Of a DNA stretch of 64,000 nucleotides, positions 33,709 to 42,849 are shown piece by piece. The stretch covers positions 4,356,501 to 4,420,500 of the forward strand of contig NZ_LT963352.1 in assembly GCF_900236475.1 (NCBI RefSeq). Direction: 5' to 3'. Within the stretch, counting starts at the first letter, position 1. Every line of letters begins with the position of its first letter. The position numbers and the translations under genes are program-made. Source of the stretch: Streptomyces chartreusis NRRL 3882 (GTDB lineage: Bacteria; Actinomycetota; Actinomycetes; Streptomycetales; Streptomycetaceae). The notes under the pieces were generated by a model. It was given only the letters and a program-made list of their open reading frames with translations. It was not told where the DNA came from and searched no databases.

Positions 33709-35271
33709 ATGCACCTGAGACCAGTGATCGCGTCCGTCGGCCTCCTGGCCGGCAGCCTCGTCGCGCTGTCCGGGAACACGGCACAGGCGGCGACCACCCG
33801 CTACGAGGCCGAGACCTCGCCGGCGGTCTGCGCCGGCACCATCGACTCGAACTGGGCCGGATACTCCGGCAGCGGGTTCTGCAACGGCGACAACGGCACC
33901 GGCGGCTACGCCCAGTTCACCGTGACCGCGTCCGCCGCCGGGACGGCGACCCTGAAGGTCCGCTTCGCCAACGGCACGACCTCCGCACGCGCCGCGAACA
34001 TCGTGGTCAACGGCACGACGGCCACCACGGCGTCCTTCGAGGGCACCGGCGCCTGGAACACCTGGGCGACCAAGACGCTCACCGTGCCGCTGCGGTCGGG
34101 CAGCAACACCGTCCGGCTCACCCCGACCACCTCCGCCGGGCTGCCCAACATCGACTACGTCGACGCCGAGACGGGCGGCGGCGAACCGCAGCCCACGGGC
34201 CCGGTCCTGTACGTGTCGCCCAGCGGCACGGACAGCGCGACCGGTACGGAGTCGAACCCGACGACCCTCACCTCGGCGATCAGCCGCATCTCCGCCGGCG
34301 GCACGATCTACCTGCGCGGCGGGACGTACCGCTACTCCCAGACCGTCACCATCCCGGCGGGCCGGAACGGCACGTCCGGCGACCGCACGGAACTGTTCGC
34401 CTACCCGGGCGAGACCCCCGTGCTGAACTTCTCCGCCCAGAGCGAGGACCCTGCCAACCGCGGCCTCGCCGTCAACGCCTCGTACTGGCACGTCAAGGGC
34501 ATCGTCGTCGAACGGGCCGGTGACAACGGCATCTTCCTCAGCGGCAGCAACAACGTCATCGAGCGCACGGTGACCCGCTTCAACCGCGACTCGGGGCTCC
34601 AGCTCTCGCGGGCGCTCTCCAGCACACCCAAGGACCAGTGGCCGTCCGACAACCTGATCCTGAGCGCGGAATCGCACGACAACGTCGACTCCGACGGCGA
34701 GGACGCCGACGGCTTCGCCCCGAAGCTCACCGTCGGGCCCGGCAACGTCTTCCGCTACACCGTGGCCCACAACAACATCGACGACGGCTACGACCTCTAC
34801 ACCAAGACGGACACCGGCCCCATCGGCGCGGTGACCATCGAGGACTCCCTCGCCTACGACAACGGCACCCTCAGCGACGGCTCCCAGGCCGGCAACGGCG
34901 ACCGCAACGGCTACAAGCTCGGCGGCGACGACATCGGCGTCAACCACGTCGTCCGGCGCAGCATCGCCTACCAGAACGGCAAACACGGCTTCACCTACAA
35001 CAGCAACACCGGCGCGATGCAGATCTCGGACAACCTGAGCATCGGCAACGAGCAGCGCAACTTCAACTTCGACTCGGGCAGCAGGTCGGTGTTCCGGAAC
35101 AACACCTCGTGCGACAGCGGGTCGAACGACCGGATCATCGGCGACTCCGACAGCTCGAACCAGTTCTGGTCCGGCTCGAACGGCTCCCGCTGCTCCTCCT
35201 ACACCGGTGCCCTGCGCTGGTCCTTCGCCTCGGACGGGCGGCTCGTCGTGACGTTCGGCGGCAGTCGGTAG
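33709..35271 (+). CDS. Secreted pectate lyase-like protein (PL9 type) with N-terminal CBM35
   Basis: 520 residues from ATG 33709 with GGAGA ahead. Sec signal (PVIASVGLLAGSLVALSG, cleavage after AQA); then a CBM35-like domain (RYEAETSPAVCAGT to PNIDYVDAET, about 30-155) and a right-handed beta-helix (about 165-500) with DGEDADGFAPKLTVG, where Asp residues are the PL9 calcium site, and DNGTLSDGSQ, NGYKLGGDD. PL9 enzymes cleave polygalacturonate or rhamnogalacturonan by beta-elimination using a Lys base. Substrate choice is inference. A 16-bp terminator follows. Confidence 0.85.
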   Translation: MHLRPVIASVGLLAGSLVALSGNTAQAATTRYEAETSPAVCAGTIDSNWAGYSGSGFCNGDNGTGGYAQFTVTASAAGTATLKVRFANGTTSARAANIVVNGTTATTASFEGTGAWNTWATKTLTVPLRSGSNTVRLTPTTSAGLPNIDYVDAETGGGEPQPTGPVLYVSPSGTDSATGTESNPTTLTSAISRISAGGTIYLRGGTYRYSQTVTIPAGRNGTSGDRTELFAYPGETPVLNFSAQSEDPANRGLAVNASYWHVKGIVVERAGDNGIFLSGSNNVIERTVTRFNRDSGLQLSRALSSTPKDQWPSDNLILSAESHDNVDSDGEDADGFAPKLTVGPGNVFRYTVAHNNIDDGYDLYTKTDTGPIGAVTIEDSLAYDNGTLSDGSQAGNGDRNGYKLGGDDIGVNHVVRRSIAYQNGKHGFTYNSNTGAMQISDNLSIGNEQRNFNFDSGSRSVFRNNTSCDSGSNDRIIGDSDSSNQFWSGSNGSRCSSYTGALRWSFASDGRLVVTFGGSR

Positions 35272-35325
35272 CCTGGCCGTATGGCATGCACCGGCATTCC
35301 GCACTGCTTCCTCTGACACCGCGGT

Positions 35326-35362
35326 GAGGACGGCGACGTGACGCGATCACGTCGCCGTCCTC
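35326..35362 (+). terminator. Terminator after the pectate-lyase-like gene
   Basis: Perfect 16-bp stem GAGGACGGCGACGTGA / TCACGTCGCCGTCCTC with a CGCGA loop. Confidence 0.85.
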
Positions 35363-35460
35363 GGCGTGCCCGCCGTCCGCGGGCGCCGACGACTCGCCGT
35401 TCACCGCCTGCATCCGGCTCAGCGCCGCGCTCCGTCCCGCTGAGCCGTCGAGGAGCATTC

Positions 35461-36350
35461 ATGCCGACCACTCATCCGGGACCCGGCCGACGCCGCCCGT
35501 CCGACCGCCTGCTGACCGTCCTGACCTGCCCCCTGTGCCCGTCGGGCCTGGAGCGTGCCGACGGTGCGCTGCGGTGCGCGGGCCGGCACACCTTCGACAT
35601 CGCCCGCCACGGCTACGTCAGTCTGCTGACCGGCCACCGGCGGGCCGCGAGCGCCGACTCCGCCGCCATGGTCAGGTGCCGCGCCTCGTTCCTCCGGGCC
35701 GGGCACTACGACCCGCTCGCCCGTGCCCTCGCGAGGCTCGCCACCGAACTCGCCCCGCCCGACGCCGTCGTACTGGACGCCGGGGCGGGCACCGGTCACT
35801 ACCTCGCGTCGGTCCTGGACGCGCTGCCCGGGGCCATGGGGCTCGGGCTGGACAGCTCCGCGCACGCCCTGCGCGCCGCGGCCCGGGCCCACGCCCGGGG
35901 TGAGGCCGCCGGCTGGGACGTCTGGCAGCCGTGGCCCGTCCGGTCCGGCTCCGCGCACCTCGTGCTCAACGTCTTCGCGCGCCCCGCAACGGGCCGGAGT
36001 TCCACCGCGTCCTGCGGCCCGACGGCGCCCTGCTCGTCGTCACGCCCAGCGGCCGGCATCTGCACGAACTGCGCGGCTCCGTGGGGCTGCTGGCGGTCGA
36101 CCCCAGGAAGGAGGAGCGCCTGCGCCGGACGTTGGCGGACCGCTTTAGGCACGAGCGGGCCGAGTCGCTGGACTACACCATGAGCCTCGCCGCCGAGGAC
36201 GTCGCCGGACTGGTGGCCATGAGCCCGGCCGCGCATCACGTCGATGACGCGGAACTGCGCCGCAGGGTGGCGGACTTGGCGGCGCCGGCGCGGGTGACCG
36301 CCTCGTTCGTGGCCTCGGTGTACCGTCCTCGGGGGCGTCAGGGGGCGTAG
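35461..36350 (+). pseudogene. RlmA/TlrB-type 23S rRNA (guanine-N1) methyltransferase, frameshifted
   Basis: From ATG 35461 (GAGGAG ahead) the frame gives a zinc-binding N-terminus (CPLCPSGLERADGALRC...H, FDIARHGYVSLLTG) and SAM motif I (VVLDAGAGTGHYLASVL). Near 35977-35981 (GCGCG) two extra bases shift the frame: before it reads LVLNVFA, and the continuation PRNGPEFHRVLRPDGALLVVTP to the stop at 36350 lies in another frame. The 890-base span is 2 mod 3, as expected for a dinucleotide insertion. Intact relatives methylate G745 or G748 of 23S rRNA and TlrB gives macrolide resistance. As written, the protein would be truncated and inactive. Confidence 0.8.
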
Positions 36351-36380
36351 GGGGGCGTTGGGGGGCAGCCGAGCGCAGGG

Positions 36381-37064
36381 TCAGGCGCCGGGACGGGCCA
36401 CCTCGTCCATGCGCTGCTGCTGTGCCGTGGTGAGCGTGCGGATCATGAGGGCGGCGGTCCCGGCCGCCGCCACGATCACCGCGTCGGCGGCGAGCAGGGG
36501 CAGGGCGTCGGTGTAGGCGCGGGCGATGACCTCGTCCGTGGAGTCGGCGTAGACGAGGCCCACCCCGCCGACCAGACCGGCCAGCCACAGTCCCCACCAC
36601 CAGTTCACGACGGCCGGCAGCCGCCGGTCGGGGAAGACGGACCGGTGGGCGTCCGCGATGATGCCCCGGGGTATCCACAGGTTCACGACGGGGACGATCC
36701 AGCCCAGGAAGAGCCAGAGATCCGTGTACCGCGGTTCCGCGCCCGAGAGGGCACGGGCGTTGTCGCGGACGCGGTCCAGCCAGGACAGGAACACGAGCGC
36801 GCCGACCACCGTCACGGCGCCGCCCACGGAGCTGACCAGGTGGTACGAGTCCTCCAGGGCGGTCAGCGGGCGGTGCACGCCGCCACCCTGGTCCGGCGGG
36901 CCGGAGGCCGGCTGCCCGGTCATGGCGAGCCGGACGTGCCAGACCGCCCGGACCGCCCAGGCCAGCGCCGCGAGGCCGAGCGCGGCGACGGCCCAGTGGG
37001 CCGCGCCGCGGACCGGGCGCAGGGCGGGGGCCCTGCCGGTTGCGGGGTTTTCCTGTTCGCTCAC
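36381..37064 (-). CDS. DUF4328 membrane protein
   Basis: 227 residues from GTG 37064. Five hydrophobic helices with the DUF4328 signature: FLSWLDRVRDNARALSG followed by FLGWIVPVVNLWIPRGIIADAHRSV and VVNWWWGLWLAG. The Pro-rich first 20 residues are cytoplasmic. Function of the family is unknown; it is widespread in Streptomyces. It runs in the same direction as the DUF952 gene 21 bases upstream, so they may be co-transcribed. Confidence 0.82.
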   Translation of the reverse strand: MSEQENPATGRAPALRPVRGAAHWAVAALGLAALAWAVRAVWHVRLAMTGQPASGPPDQGGGVHRPLTALEDSYHLVSSVGGAVTVVGALVFLSWLDRVRDNARALSGAEPRYTDLWLFLGWIVPVVNLWIPRGIIADAHRSVFPDRRLPAVVNWWWGLWLAGLVGGVGLVYADSTDEVIARAYTDALPLLAADAVIVAAAGTAALMIRTLTTAQQQRMDEVARPGA

Positions 37065-37085
37065 CGGGTCATCCTGCCGTACCGC

Positions 37086-37451
37086 TCACCCGTTCGTGTT
37101 CCCGAGTCCCACGGCCCGGCCCCGCTCGTCCCACCGCACCTGGAGGACGTGGTCGACGGCGTCCCGGTCGAGGGGGCCGTACACGTGCGGGAACAGGGTG
37201 CCCTCGCCGACCCCGGGCGGCGGGGCGGGGGCCGCCGCCTCCCACTCCACCCGCGCGGTGAGGCGGGTCTCGTCGAGGGCGAGCACCAGCAGGGGCCGGG
37301 GCACGTCCCGGTAGAAGGCGTTGACGACGGCGAGCGTGGTCGGCTCGTCCGGTGAGCAGTGCACGAAGCCCTCCTCGGCGAGGGAGGCGGGTGCGTACGG
37401 CCCGTCGGGAGCGGCCTGCCAGTCGGTGAGCGGTACGGAGTGGTAGATCAT
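37086..37451 (-). CDS. DUF952 family protein
   Basis: 121 residues from ATG 37451. IYHSVPLTDWQAAP, EEGFVHCSPDEP and PHVYGPLDRDAVDHVL are the conserved blocks of DUF952, a small fold related to ADP-ribosyltransferases with a His-Ser core but unproven activity. It overlaps the end of the beta-lactamase gene by four bases (ATGA) and therefore is probably translated with it. Confidence 0.85.
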   Translation of the reverse strand: MIYHSVPLTDWQAAPDGPYAPASLAEEGFVHCSPDEPTTLAVVNAFYRDVPRPLLVLALDETRLTARVEWEAAAPAPPPGVGEGTLFPHVYGPLDRDAVDHVLQVRWDERGRAVGLGNTNG

Positions 37452-38452
37452 GGCCCCGTTATAGGCCACCGGGGGCCCGGGGGCGCCAGGGCCCTCCAGA
37501 GTCCCAGGGCGGTGACGGTCCGTGCGGTGGCTTCGGCGATCAGGGCGTCCGAGGGCTCGGCGTCGTAGCCGGGCCGGTCGGTCATGACGGCCAGGACGAG
37601 CGGTGCGGTGCGGGGCGGACGGACGATCGCGATGTCGTTGGCCCTGCCGTAGTTGCCCGTGCCCGTCTTGTCGGCCACCCGCCAGCCCTTGGGGAGCCCG
37701 GCCCGGACGCGCCGGGCGCCGACCGCCGTGGCGTTGTGCGAGAGCCAGTCCGTCAGCAGGCCGCGTTCACCGGCGGGCAGGGCCGTGCCCAGGAGCAGCT
37801 TTCGGAAGTCGGTGGCGACGGCGCGGGGTGTGGTGGTGTCGCTGGGGTCCTTGGGCCGTACGTCGTGCAGTTCGGGTTCGTAGTGGTCCATGCGGCTGAC
37901 GGTGTCGCCCAGTCCGCGCAGATAGGCGGTGAGCTTCGCCGGGCCGCCGAGGTCGCGCATGAGCAGGTTGCCGGCCGTGCCGTCGCTGTAGCGGACGGCG
38001 GCGTCGCAGAGTTGGCGCAGCGTCATGCCGGTCGCGACGTGCTGGGCGGTGATCGGCGTGGTGGACCTGAGGTCGGCCCGCGTGTAGGTGACGCGCCGGT
38101 CCAGGCCGGCGAGGGAGCGGTGGTGCAGGACCGCCGCCGCGGCCAGGGCCTTGAAGACCGAGCAGAACGCGAAGCGCTCGTCGGCGCGGTGGACCGCCGT
38201 GGCGCCGGTGCCGGTCGCGAGGGCGTAGACGCCGACGCGGGCGCCGTACTCGCGCTCCAGGTCCGCCAGGCGCGGGCGGTGGACGGGTGGGGCGGGGGTG
38301 CGGCGGCTCTGGTCCGGGGTGGGCCGGGTGGTCGTGGCGGCCCGGTCCGCGCGGTCGGTGTCCCGGCCGGCCGTGCCGCAGCCGGCCAGGGGAACCGACG
38401 CCGCGGCGGCCAGGAAGGCGCGGCGGGATGAGGCGGGCCCGTCGACGGGCAT
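37448..38452 (-). CDS. Class A beta-lactamase, lipoprotein with twin-arginine signal
   Basis: 334 residues from ATG 38452 with AAAGGAG ahead. SSRRAFLAAAASVPLAGC predicts Tat export and lipid attachment at Cys25. Catalytic motifs: S98-V-F-K101 (SxxK), YSDG in place of SDN, EPELHD for the omega loop with the general-base Glu but His where class A enzymes usually have Asn170, and DKTGTGNYG. It hydrolyses beta-lactams by an acyl-enzyme. It is followed by DUF952 and preceded, 70 bases upstream on the same strand, by a penicillin-binding protein. Confidence 0.9.
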   Translation of the reverse strand: MPVDGPASSRRAFLAAAASVPLAGCGTAGRDTDRADRAATTTRPTPDQSRRTPAPPVHRPRLADLEREYGARVGVYALATGTGATAVHRADERFAFCSVFKALAAAAVLHHRSLAGLDRRVTYTRADLRSTTPITAQHVATGMTLRQLCDAAVRYSDGTAGNLLMRDLGGPAKLTAYLRGLGDTVSRMDHYEPELHDVRPKDPSDTTTPRAVATDFRKLLLGTALPAGERGLLTDWLSHNATAVGARRVRAGLPKGWRVADKTGTGNYGRANDIAIVRPPRTAPLVLAVMTDRPGYDAEPSDALIAEATARTVTALGLWRALAPPGPRWPITGP

Positions 38453-38522
38453 GCGTGGTGCTCCTTTCACTCGATCACCGGGATCACTGGGAGGCTCCCT
38501 GCACCGACCTGGGATTTCCCGC

Positions 38523-40157
38523 TCACTCGGATGCGGCGGGGGCGGCGGCCAGCAGTGCGCGGACGACCGGCCCGGCGGAGCCGCCGCCGGTGACCCCCTC
38601 CTCGACGACGCAGGCGACGGCGACGTCGCCGCGGTGCGCGACGAGCCAGCCGTTGTTGTCCTGGTCGTCGGAGACCTCGGCCGTGCCGGTCTTGGCGCCG
38701 ATCTCACCGGGCAGGTCGGACAGGACGCGCGCGGTGCCGTCGGTGACGGTGGCGCGCAGCATCTCGCGCAGCTGGGCGACGACGCCCCGCGGCAGCGGGG
38801 TCGTGCTGGTCGTGTCCTCGTTCCCCGCGGTGAGCGAGGGCTGGTGGAAGGTGCCGGAGACGGCCGTCGCGGTGACGGACGCCATGATCAGCGGGTTGGC
38901 CTGTACCCGGCCCTGCCCGATCATCGAGGCGGCCTTCTCCGTCTCGTCCTTCGGCACCGGCACCGCCCCGTCGTACGAGGGCGCCCCGACGTGCCATTCC
39001 TGGCCCACCCCGAAGTACGTACGGGCCACCTCGCCCAGCTCCCCGTCGTCGAGGCGGTCGCGCAGGCTGATGAACGCGGTGTTGCACGACTCGGTGAAGT
39101 CCTTGCGGAAGGTGGCGCCCGGGTGCTCGGACAGCTCCACGTTCTGGAACCGCTTCCCCACCGTGAGGTACTTGGGGCAGTCCACCACGTCGTCCGGCGC
39201 GACGGCGTCCTTGAGCAGCAGGGCGCTGCTGGTGACGATCTTCCAGGTGGAGCCGGGCGCGTAGGTGCCGGACAGCGCGCGGTTGAAGCCGGAGGACGGG
39301 GAGTTGGCCACGGCCAGGATCTCGCCGTCGTCGATGCGCAGGGCGACGAGCGCGGCGTTCTTGCCGTCGGCGTGGGCGGCCAGGGCCTTCTCGGCGGCGG
39401 CCTGCCAGCCGGCGTCGAGGGTCGTGCGGACCGGGCCGTCGTCCCGGACCGTCCGTGCGCCGAACCTGGCCTCCGTGCGCTCGATCGTCCCGGTGGTCCG
39501 GTCGACGAGGTGGATCGCGCCGCGCGGGCCGGTGCCCTCGCCGCCCCCGCCGAGCTGGGCCATGACCGGCCCCAGGGAGGGGAACTCCGCACCCGTCAGG
39601 GCCGTGCCCTCCCGGTCGGTGACCTCGGGGGGTTCGGTCTCCTCGCGTTCGAGGCGGAACTTCTCGGTGTCGCTCAGGCGCGGGTGGACGACGGACAGCG
39701 TCCAGTCCACCTTCCAGCTGCCGTCGCTCTGCTCGCGCAGCGGCAGCTTCGACTCGTAGGTCCAGGTGCCCAGGCCCTCGACGGGCATCCGGGCGGTGAA
39801 CGGGACGGTGACCGTGCCGTCCTCGGCCTCGGCCGCCGCCTTGGCCGTGAGCTTCGGTCCACTGATGTCGAGGCCGGCGGTGAAGCTGTCCAGCACCCGC
39901 TGTGCCGTGCCGGGACTGGTCGTACGGCCGGCCGCGCTCGGCAGCCGGCCGGCGGCCCAGTCGGCGAGGAAGGCGCGGGCCTGTCGCGCGGCCGCGGGAT
40001 CGGGCCCGGTGTCCCGCTCGAACGGGCCGAGACCGGCCGCGTACGCCCCGCCGGCGGCGACGGCCAGCACCACCGCACCCGCGGCGACGGCCCGCACGGC
40101 CGTCCGGCGCGGTCTGCGGCCCCCGGTGATGACGCTGGAGTGGTCGTAGTGATCCAT
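38523..40157 (-). CDS. Penicillin-binding protein (transpeptidase) with MecA_N-like domain
   Basis: 544 residues from ATG 40157. One N-terminal membrane helix (AVRAVAAGAVVLAVAAGGAYAA), an NTF2/MecA_N-like domain (about 55-175, ARAFLADWAAGRL), a short pedestal, then the transpeptidase with S303-T-W-K306, SCN and AKTGTAE. It cross-links peptidoglycan and is the usual target class for beta-lactams; MecA_N-type PBPs can be low-affinity. Its location between a beta-lactamase and a divergent LysR gene suggests a beta-lactam response island. Confidence 0.92.
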   Translation of the reverse strand: MDHYDHSSVITGGRRPRRTAVRAVAAGAVVLAVAAGGAYAAGLGPFERDTGPDPAAARQARAFLADWAAGRLPSAAGRTTSPGTAQRVLDSFTAGLDISGPKLTAKAAAEAEDGTVTVPFTARMPVEGLGTWTYESKLPLREQSDGSWKVDWTLSVVHPRLSDTEKFRLEREETEPPEVTDREGTALTGAEFPSLGPVMAQLGGGGEGTGPRGAIHLVDRTTGTIERTEARFGARTVRDDGPVRTTLDAGWQAAAEKALAAHADGKNAALVALRIDDGEILAVANSPSSGFNRALSGTYAPGSTWKIVTSSALLLKDAVAPDDVVDCPKYLTVGKRFQNVELSEHPGATFRKDFTESCNTAFISLRDRLDDGELGEVARTYFGVGQEWHVGAPSYDGAVPVPKDETEKAASMIGQGRVQANPLIMASVTATAVSGTFHQPSLTAGNEDTTSTTPLPRGVVAQLREMLRATVTDGTARVLSDLPGEIGAKTGTAEVSDDQDNNGWLVAHRGDVAVACVVEEGVTGGGSAGPVVRALLAAAPAASE

Positions 40158-40204
40158 GCGCCGAGAACAGCAGCGGACCGGGCACCTTGTCCAAGACCTG
40201 TATC

Positions 40205-40215
40205 GATCTCAGATC
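40205..40215. promoter_or_regulatory. Inverted repeat between the PBP and LysR genes
   Basis: GATCT-C-AGATC is a perfect 5-bp inverted repeat in the 85-base divergent intergenic region, where a LysR protein would bind to control itself and the opposite gene. A second short palindrome CTTG-TC-CAAG lies nearby. Confidence 0.45.
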
Positions 40216-40242
40216 AAGACCAAACGAATATGCTTCCTGCTC

Positions 40243-41220
40243 GTGGACCTGGTGCGGCACTTGGAGTGCTTCGTGGCTGTTGCAGAAGAGTCACACTTCG
40301 GCCGTGCCGCGGCTCGTCTCGGCATGGCCCAGCCGCCGCTCTCGCAGCGCATCCAGCGCCTGGAGCGGCACCTGGGCGTCCGGCTCTTCGAACGCACCAG
40401 TCGGCAGGTGGCCCTCACCGAGCCCGGGGCGCTGCTGCTGGCGGAGGCCCGGGAGGTGCTCGCCCGCTCCGAGGCGTTCATGGCCACCGCGCGCCGCATC
40501 CGGGACGGCGAGACCGGCCTGCTGCGTGCCGCGCTGCCGCCGGACCTCTCCGGGGAGACCGTCGCCGCTCTGCTGGCGGGCTTCACCGGCGCGGGCACGA
40601 GCGGCCTGGAGCTGGAGCTGCACGAGCTGTCCACCGCCCAGCAACTGGAGCGGTTCGCCGCGCACGAACTGGACGTCGGGCTCATCCACCACCCCTGCGA
40701 CGTCTCCGGGCTGGAGCTGGGCCCGGTGCTGCGGCGCGAGCTGGGCGTGCTGCTGCCCCACGGCGCGGCGGCGGCCCGGCTCGACGAGGTACCGCTCGCC
40801 TCCCTCACCGGCCACGACCTGATCCTCTTCCCCCGCGCGGGCGCCCCCGCCGTCTACGACGACCTCCTGACCACCTGCGCCCGCAACGGCTACACCCCGC
40901 CCGCCGTACGCCACGCCCAGGGCACCAGCTTCGTCCGCGGACTGGTGCTGTCGACGGAGGCGGTGGCGTTCAGCCCGCGGGACACGCACGGGCACGCGAA
41001 AGAGAACGCGGACCCGGAAGGGAGCGTCGTATGGCGGCCCCTCACCGGCACACCGCTGGCCCTGCGGCACTCCGTGGCCTGGCCCGCGGGGCGCGGGGAC
41101 GCCGCCGTGTCCGCCTTCGCCGGGGCCGCCACGCAGGCGCTGCGCAGCACCGCCGGTGCGACCCCCGACCTGCCTTCCCGACCGCTGCACCTGCGCCCGG
41201 CATCGGAGTACTGGCTGTGA
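40243..41220 (+). CDS. LysR-family transcriptional regulator
   Basis: 325 residues from GTG 40243. The winged HTH is LVRHLECFVAVAEESHFGRAAARLGMAQPPLSQRIQRLE, followed by the linker helix and a periplasmic-binding-protein-like effector domain. Its GTGA overlap with the class A-like enzyme downstream and its divergence from the PBP recall the blaA/blaB-type regulators of Streptomyces beta-lactamases. Effector unknown. Confidence 0.92.
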   Translation: MDLVRHLECFVAVAEESHFGRAAARLGMAQPPLSQRIQRLERHLGVRLFERTSRQVALTEPGALLLAEAREVLARSEAFMATARRIRDGETGLLRAALPPDLSGETVAALLAGFTGAGTSGLELELHELSTAQQLERFAAHELDVGLIHHPCDVSGLELGPVLRRELGVLLPHGAAAARLDEVPLASLTGHDLILFPRAGAPAVYDDLLTTCARNGYTPPAVRHAQGTSFVRGLVLSTEAVAFSPRDTHGHAKENADPEGSVVWRPLTGTPLALRHSVAWPAGRGDAAVSAFAGAATQALRSTAGATPDLPSRPLHLRPASEYWL

Positions 41221-42122
41221 CCGACGCCCTCGCCCGCATCCACGCGGCCTTCGCCGACGCCGGGGTCACCGGCCGGCTGCACGCCGTCGACATCGACAGC
41301 GGCGCGCAGCTCGACGCCGGGGCGGACCAGCCCGTCTGCACCGCCAGCGTCCACAAGCTCTGTCTGCTCGTCACGCTCCACGAGCAGGCCGCGGCGGGGC
41401 TCCTGGACCTCACCGAGCAGGTCGAGTGCCCGCCGGACGGCCGCACCGCCGGGCCGACGGGGATCGCCGCCATGCTCGACGGCGCCCGTCTGTCGCTGCG
41501 CGACCTCGCCTACCTGATGATGTCGGTCAGCGACAACGCCGCCGCCGACCTGCTGCTGGCCCGCGTCGGTCTCGACGCCGTCAACCGCACCACGGCCCGC
41601 CTCGGCCTCACCCGCACGTACGCCGTCCACACCTTCGGCGAACTCCTCGCCACCATCAAGGAGGACGCCGGCCCCGGCGGCGCGCGGTCGCTGGCCGATC
41701 CGCACGTCGTCGCCCGGCTGCGGGCGCTCGACCCGGCCCGCACCAACCACAGCACCCCGCGCGACATGACGCGTCTGCTCGCCGCCGTCTGGCGCGACGA
41801 GGCGTGCACGCCCGAGCACGGCGCGGCCATCCGCCGGATCCTCGGGCTCCAGGTGTGGCCGCACCGGCTGGCGTCCGGCTTCCCCTTCGACGACGTCCAT
41901 GTGGCGGGCAAGACGGGCAGCCTGCCGACCGTGCGCAACGAGGTCGGAGTCGTCGAGTACCCCGACGGGGGCCGCTACGCCGTCGCCGTCTTCACGCGCA
42001 CGGCCCGCACCTCCGCCCTCCAGCCCGCCGCCGACGCGGTCATCGGCACGGCGGCGCGCCTGGCCGTGGACGCGCTGCGCGCTCCCCAGGCCGGTCCGAG
42101 GGGGACCACGCCGGGACACTGA
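41217..42122 (+). CDS. Class A beta-lactamase-related serine hydrolase (cytoplasmic)
   Basis: 301 residues from GTG 41217, overlapping the LysR stop. Motifs: S44-V-H-K47 (SxxK), SVSDNAAADLL (SDN) and AGKTGSLPTVRNEVGVV (KTG). There is no signal peptide, unlike true beta-lactamases, and the omega-loop Glu of EPELN type is not obvious. It may therefore be a cytoplasmic esterase, amidase or beta-lactam-binding protein rather than a resistance enzyme. Co-transcription with the LysR gene is likely. Confidence 0.86.
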   Translation: MTDALARIHAAFADAGVTGRLHAVDIDSGAQLDAGADQPVCTASVHKLCLLVTLHEQAAAGLLDLTEQVECPPDGRTAGPTGIAAMLDGARLSLRDLAYLMMSVSDNAAADLLLARVGLDAVNRTTARLGLTRTYAVHTFGELLATIKEDAGPGGARSLADPHVVARLRALDPARTNHSTPRDMTRLLAAVWRDEACTPEHGAAIRRILGLQVWPHRLASGFPFDDVHVAGKTGSLPTVRNEVGVVEYPDGGRYAVAVFTRTARTSALQPAADAVIGTAARLAVDALRAPQAGPRGTTPGH

Positions 42123-42161
42123 GCACGGCCGGGACCCGGGGCCGGGCCTCCAAGCCGGAGC

Positions 42162-42710
42162 TCAGAGCTGGAACTCGGCCGGAGACAGCCCCAGCGCCGC
42201 GCAGGCCTCGCGCAGGACCGACGCCTCGGCCTGGGAGAAGTGGCCGTCGGCACCGGCGATGACCATGCCGGTCTGGATCACGGCCCTGGCCTCGGTGGGC
42301 TTCTTGGCGGCCTTGGCGATCTCCTGCATGGCCTCGGCCTTGCCGTGCTGGAAGTTCATCGTCAGCTGGTCGACATGCTTGTTGAAACGCTGGCGCAGCT
42401 GCTCCGGCGGGAAGTTCTGCAGCACGTCGTTGCTGAGGATCATCGACTCGACCTGCTGCCGCTCAGCCGGGTCCACCTGCCCGTCGGCCGCCGCGACCAG
42501 CGCGCACACCGCCATGCTCGCGTCCCGGTACGCACCGCTCTTCAGCTCGGTCTTCAGCGAGCCGAGCTGCGTCTTCAGCACGCCGATCAACTGGGCCTTG
42601 CTGCCGCCGCCGGACCGCGTCCCCCCGCTGTGCCCAGCCGTGGCGCCACGCCCGCCCTGGTTCTGCTGGAGAGCCTTGGCCTGGTCCTTGAGCCGGTCCC
42701 AGACTGCCAT
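42162..42710 (-). CDS. TerB-family tellurite-resistance-like protein
   Basis: 182 residues from ATG 42710 with GAGGTGA ahead. After a variable Gly/Ser-rich region (about 20-45) comes the all-helical TerB domain with MAVCALVAAADGQVDPAERQ and VIAGADGHFSQAEASVL, the paired acidic metal-binding helices. TerB proteins bind divalent cations and join TerC/TerD stress complexes. No other ter gene is in the window. Confidence 0.9.
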   Translation of the reverse strand: MAVWDRLKDQAKALQQNQGGRGATAGHSGGTRSGGGSKAQLIGVLKTQLGSLKTELKSGAYRDASMAVCALVAAADGQVDPAERQQVESMILSNDVLQNFPPEQLRQRFNKHVDQLTMNFQHGKAEAMQEIAKAAKKPTEARAVIQTGMVIAGADGHFSQAEASVLREACAALGLSPAEFQL

Positions 42711-42849
42711 GGAGTCACCTCGGTAATCGTCGGAAGTCATCTCGCGAACCCGCTGCCGCGCGCTCACTGGACCAACGCCCGGCCCCCGGGCAAAGGTTCC
42801 GCAAAGCGGCCCCTCTCTCACCACCTGTTTCTCTCGCCGCCGAAACGAC

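Noticed and set aside
38298-41216. Very long open frame on the + strand across the beta-lactamase and PBP genes
   Set aside because: Arg/Gly/Ala-rich reading opposite two well-supported minus-strand genes; only its end (41217-42122) has its own start and enzyme motifs.
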